A DNA stretch of 51,442 nt from Micavibrio sp. UBA6139 (GTDB lineage: Bacteria > Pseudomonadota > Alphaproteobacteria > Micavibrionales > Micavibrionaceae). The position numbers and the translations under genes are program-made. Under the pieces are notes generated by a model that saw only the letters and a program-made list of their open reading frames with translations, had not been told where the DNA came from and searched no databases. The first letter of the stretch is position 1. Each line of letters opens with the position of its first letter. Positions 48,291-51,442 of this stretch are shown one piece after another. The stretch lies in the NCBI GenBank assembly GCA_002423285.1, contig DIVF01000060.1:1-51442 (forward strand). Direction: 5' to 3'.

Positions 48291-50399
48291 TTAAATCTGG
48301 CCCAGTGTTTTGATCTTTGCCTTTGGATGAATTTCGTTTTGCGACATGACGAAAGTCTGTGGGCGGAAGCGTTCAATGACCGAACGCACATAAGGACGAA
48401 TGCCCGGTGAGGTCAGCAGGGCAGGGTTTTCACCCAGCTGTGCCAGCGCATCGTATTTCTCACGCGTCGCGGTGATGAAGGCCTGCAGCTGGCTTGGCGG
48501 CATGGCCAGTTGTTTTTCTTCACCATCACCCAGCAGAGATTCGATAAAGGCCTGTTCCCATTCCGGTGACAAGGTGACCAGACCAACCACGCCATTGGCG
48601 TTGACGTTGCGGTCGCAAATCTGACGGGCAAGGTTGCTGCGGACATGTTCGGTGACGATCATGGTGTTTTTGGTATAGGCAACGCCTTCGGATACACCTT
48701 CCAGAATGCTTGGCATGTCGCGCACCGAGATACGCTCCGACACCAGATTTTGCAGGATGCGCTGGAGACCCGTGACAGAGAGCTTGGCCGGAATAACATC
48801 GGCGACCAGTTTTTGGTATTCCTGCGGCAATTCGTCCAGCAGTTTTTGTGTTTCTGTATAGGACAGCAGGTCGGCCATGTTGTCCTTCACAATTTCCGTC
48901 ACATGGGTGGTGATGACGGTTGGGGCATCGACAACCGTATAACCACGGAAATGGGCTTCTTCGCGGTATTGTTCATCAATCCACATGGCAGGCAGGCCAA
49001 ATGTTGGTTCCACCGTGTTTTCACCGGGCAGGGTGATCGGATCACCGGATGGGTCCATACACATCATCATGCCGGGGCGCACTTCGCCGCGACCCGATTC
49101 AATTTCCTTGATGCGGACAATGTAAGTATTGGCGGGCAGTTGCAGGTTATCCTGAATACGGACAGCCGGCAGGATATAGCCCATATCTTCGGCCAGCTGA
49201 CGGCGCAGACCTTTGATCTGGTCGGTGAGTTTATTGGTGCTTTCACCCTGTACCAGCGGCAGCAAGCCATAGCCCAGTTCCAGACGGATAATATCCATGG
49301 CCAGCGCTTTGGAGATTGGCTCCTCCGCAATGGCGGCTTTTTTCTCGGCGGTTTTGGTGACAACGGCGGCGGCGGTGATGGCGTTTTTCTGTTTGCGCAT
49401 CAAATACCATGCGGCCCCGCCCGTGACAGCGCCCAGGAACAGGAACGGTGCGGCCGGAATGCCCGGCATCAGGCCCATGACGATCATCAGGCCAGAGCTC
49501 ATATACATCGCGCGTGGATAACGGCTGAACTGTTCGATCAGGGCTTTATCAGCGGCCCCTTCAACCCCGGCCTTGGAGACCAGAAGACCGGCACCAACGG
49601 AAACGATCAGCGCAGGGATCTGGCTGACCAGACCGTCACCGATGGACAAAGTGGTGTAGTTTTGCGCGGCTTCGGCCAAAGTCAGGTCGTGCTGGACCGT
49701 GCCGATGATAATGCCGCCAATGACGTTGATGAAAACGATCAGCAAACCGGCGATGGCATCGCCGCGCACGAATTTCGCCGCACCGTCCATGGAACCGAAG
49801 AACGTGCTTTCCTGTTCCAGTTCGCGGCGTTTCAGCTTTGCTTCGTCTTCGCTCAAAAGACCCGCCGACAAATCGGCATCGATGGCCATTTGTTTACCCG
49901 GCATCGCATCAAGGGCAAAACGCGCGGCGACTTCGGCGATACGGCCCGAACCCTTGGTAATAACGACAAAGTTCACAATCACCAGAATGGCAAAGACGAT
50001 CGTGCCAATGACGTAAGAATCTTTAATAATAAAATGGCCGAAGGCTTCAATAACCTGTCCGGCGGCATCGGACCCGTTATGGCCGTTTTCAAGGACCAGA
50101 CGGGTGGACGCGACGTTCAAACCCAAACGCAGGGCCGTGGATACCAGCAAGATCGTCGGGAAGGTTGAAAATTCCAGCGGGCGTTGGATGAACAGCACCG
50201 TCATCAAAATCAAAACCGAGAACGTAATCGACAGCGACAACCCTGCGTCCAAAAGCCAAGTCGGAATAGGGACCAGCATGAACAGCAAAATAGTAATGAT
50301 CGCAAAGGCAAAGATAACGTCGCCGCGCAAAACGCCGCTCAGCGCAGAGCGTGTCTGGCCGAAAATTGCGGGCAGGTTGGAATTTGATGGGTTGGACAT
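48291..50399 (-). CDS. flhA: Flagellar export gate protein FlhA
   Basis: FlhA is the nonameric core of the flagellar type III export gate. The 702-residue protein has about eight transmembrane helices in the first 330 residues, including the signature STFPTILLVSTALRLGLNVASTR region, and the FIPEP loop region with AMPGKQMAIDADL. The large cytoplasmic domain (about 355-690) docks FliJ and export substrates; it includes the GFLGMSE-type region and ends with PEWEQAFIESL and the substrate-binding platform. It leads an operon with two DUF3137-like genes and lies upstream of flhF and flhG on the same strand. Confidence 0.97.
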   Translation of the reverse strand: MSNPSNSNLPAIFGQTRSALSGVLRGDVIFAFAIITILLFMLVPIPTWLLDAGLSLSITFSVLILMTVLFIQRPLEFSTFPTILLVSTALRLGLNVASTRLVLENGHNGSDAAGQVIEAFGHFIIKDSYVIGTIVFAILVIVNFVVITKGSGRIAEVAARFALDAMPGKQMAIDADLSAGLLSEDEAKLKRRELEQESTFFGSMDGAAKFVRGDAIAGLLIVFINVIGGIIIGTVQHDLTLAEAAQNYTTLSIGDGLVSQIPALIVSVGAGLLVSKAGVEGAADKALIEQFSRYPRAMYMSSGLMIVMGLMPGIPAAPFLFLGAVTGGAAWYLMRKQKNAITAAAVVTKTAEKKAAIAEEPISKALAMDIIRLELGYGLLPLVQGESTNKLTDQIKGLRRQLAEDMGYILPAVRIQDNLQLPANTYIVRIKEIESGRGEVRPGMMMCMDPSGDPITLPGENTVEPTFGLPAMWIDEQYREEAHFRGYTVVDAPTVITTHVTEIVKDNMADLLSYTETQKLLDELPQEYQKLVADVIPAKLSVTGLQRILQNLVSERISVRDMPSILEGVSEGVAYTKNTMIVTEHVRSNLARQICDRNVNANGVVGLVTLSPEWEQAFIESLLGDGEEKQLAMPPSQLQAFITATREKYDALAQLGENPALLTSPGIRPYVRSVIERFRPQTFVMSQNEIHPKAKIKTLGQI

Positions 50400-50575
50400 T
50401 ATTGCTTGCTAAGGACCAGAGAAAACGCTGAAGAAATTACTCAATTTCCATTTTACGCTGTGGCGGGGGGACATGCAAACAGCAAACGCCCCACCACCTG
50501 TAATTTTTGCCCCTTACACCTTGCCAGAAAGTGGTTTTTTGACCACGATACCGGGGCATAAGTGGAGTTAATGTT

Positions 50576-51376
50576 ATGGCAAGGGTAATCGTAGCGGGTT
50601 TTGCAGTCTTACTGGCGATGGGATTGGGCGGATGCCTGACCACGGCCCAGCAAACCATGCAAACATCCCAAACCCCGCAATCGCGCATCGACGGCGAATA
50701 TGCCGGAATGCTGGTCCAGCAATATGACACCATGGCGGCTCTGTTCAGTGTAAATGGCCGCAATGATGTGGCCCAAGCCTTTGCAGCCCGCGCCGCCCTT
50801 GCCACCGCAGGGCAGTGGGTTGAACCGGAACCCATCGGCGATGCCGAAGACTTAACCGATCCGCGCGAAGTTTTAATGATGGCCCTGACGCAAGTCATGA
50901 ACGCCGAAAACGCCCTGTGGCTGGCCCGCGCCCAAGTAAACTATGATTGCTGGGCGATCATCCGCGAAGAATCCTGCCAAAGTGATTTTGATAAGGCGAT
51001 GCGGTCCTTAACCATTCCTGCCGAAGCCCTGCAAACCCAATCTGTTTATTTCGATGCTGACAGCTCGGCCTTGTCCGAAGACACACGCACCAAGCTCATG
51101 AACATCGCCAATATGCTGCGCATGAATAAAATGGTCGATGTGCGCCTGTTGGGATCAACCGATCACCCAACCCGCAATAAATCATTGGCGCTCCGCCGTG
51201 CCATCGCAGTGCGTAATATCCTGACCCAGATGGGTGTGGCCACTGACCGCATCACGGTAAAGGACGAAGATCACGGCGATACGATCTTGAGCCAGCAAAC
51301 ACCGGAAGTCAGTGCCGATACACAGGCGCGCCGTGTGGATATTGTGCTGGAGCCGGTTTTTGGGCAGGTGATTTAA
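50576..51376 (+). CDS. OmpA-family lipoprotein
   Basis: A 266-residue lipoprotein. The signal peptide ends in the lipobox LGGC with Cys20, so the protein should be lipidated and placed in the outer membrane, since residue 21 is not Asp. Residues 30-140 are helical with two cysteines (CWAIIREESC) that could pair. The C-terminal 110 residues are an OmpA-like peptidoglycan-binding domain: SVYFDADSSALSED, then LGSTDHPTRNKSLALRRAIAVRN and ARRVDIVLEP. The usual Asp-Thr-x-G loop appears as GSTDHPT. It stands alone, divergent from flhA. It probably ties the outer membrane to the wall. Confidence 0.9.
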   Translation: MARVIVAGFAVLLAMGLGGCLTTAQQTMQTSQTPQSRIDGEYAGMLVQQYDTMAALFSVNGRNDVAQAFAARAALATAGQWVEPEPIGDAEDLTDPREVLMMALTQVMNAENALWLARAQVNYDCWAIIREESCQSDFDKAMRSLTIPAEALQTQSVYFDADSSALSEDTRTKLMNIANMLRMNKMVDVRLLGSTDHPTRNKSLALRRAIAVRNILTQMGVATDRITVKDEDHGDTILSQQTPEVSADTQARRVDIVLEPVFGQVI

Positions 51377-51380
51377 GGTT

Positions 51381-51442
51381 AAGGGGACGGGGTCCCCTTA
51401 AAAACCCCGGTCCTTTGCGCCGCAGGCAATAAAAAAAACATC
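51381..51442. repeat. Dispersed palindromic intergenic repeat, copy 3, cut by window end
   Basis: The hairpin AAGGGGAC-GGG-GTCCCCTT (51381-51399) is followed by ACCCCGGTC and the arm GCGCCGCAGGCAATAA (51417-51432), identical to the first arm of copy 1. The window ends before the second arm. It lies directly after the lipoprotein gene and may also end its transcript. Confidence 0.8.

Noticed and set aside
48645..50168. 507-codon plus-strand frame opposite flhA
   Set aside because: FlhA is unmistakable on the other strand; the long frame is a by-product of codon bias and contains improbable Gln/His/Arg-rich sequence.
50437..50898. Minus-strand frame of 153 codons upstream of flhA
   Set aside because: It overlaps the lipoprotein gene, whose lipobox and OmpA domain are clear.
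1..51442. CRISPR arrays, rRNA or tRNA genes, insertion sequences, integrases
   Set aside because: I looked for regular short repeats, conserved rRNA and tRNA motifs and transposase-like frames and found none.

Overview
The window comes from an alphaproteobacterium with a polar, CtrA-controlled flagellar life style. The evidence is a full-length CtrA, a ChpT histidine phosphotransferase, FlhF and FlhG, FlhA, FliI and FliJ, a TipF-like degenerate EAL protein and many TTAA-N7-TTAA boxes. GC content looks mid-range (about 55 percent by eye). The mix of flagellar genes, peptide uptake and many orphan proteins would suit a Micavibrio-like predatory lineage. That taxonomic placement is inference from memory, not a search result.

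Layout: 1-613 is the end of an AT-rich membrane-protein gene, then lepA and a membrane-anchored I78-type protease inhibitor. 3147-8908 is a minus-strand cluster of seven genes I cannot assign. It holds three large Ala-rich proteins, two of which share a domain, plus a pair of small paralogues and two further small proteins. Three intergenic regions in it carry exact TTAA-N7-TTAA boxes. 9102-11117 holds cheR, a CheY-like regulator and chpT, with a fourth exact box. 11143-13489 makes sugar nucleotides (phosphomannomutase/phosphoglucomutase and galU). Then come a membrane J-domain protein, aminopeptidase P, rpsU (S21), a lipase-like hydrolase and a CYTH protein.

17845-32063 contains the four subunits of a YejABEF-type peptide ABC importer, but scattered over 14 kb. 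yejF, yejE, yejB and yejA are separated by acetyltransferases, an M20 amidohydrolase, unknown genes and an LPS module (kdsB, an O-antigen ligase-like protein, a histidine phosphatase). The LPS genes are translationally coupled to yejA. 32154-35220 is a pgsA-pyrD-tipF-like operon. An unassigned 653-residue protein follows, then ctrA divergent from fliI-fliJ, a tandem GGDEF-like protein, a FliK-like protein, flhG, flhF, two DUF3137-like membrane proteins, flhA, and an OmpA-type lipoprotein at the right end.

The central theme is the link between the CckA-ChpT-CtrA cell-cycle pathway, motility, and an unknown gene cluster. In three of the four exact boxes the distance to the chosen start codon is nearly identical (56-58 bases). 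The cluster at 3147-8908 is therefore my main candidate for an undescribed system. Intergenic regions also carry a dispersed palindromic repeat family and several likely terminators. No gene-free stretch exceeds 300 bases.
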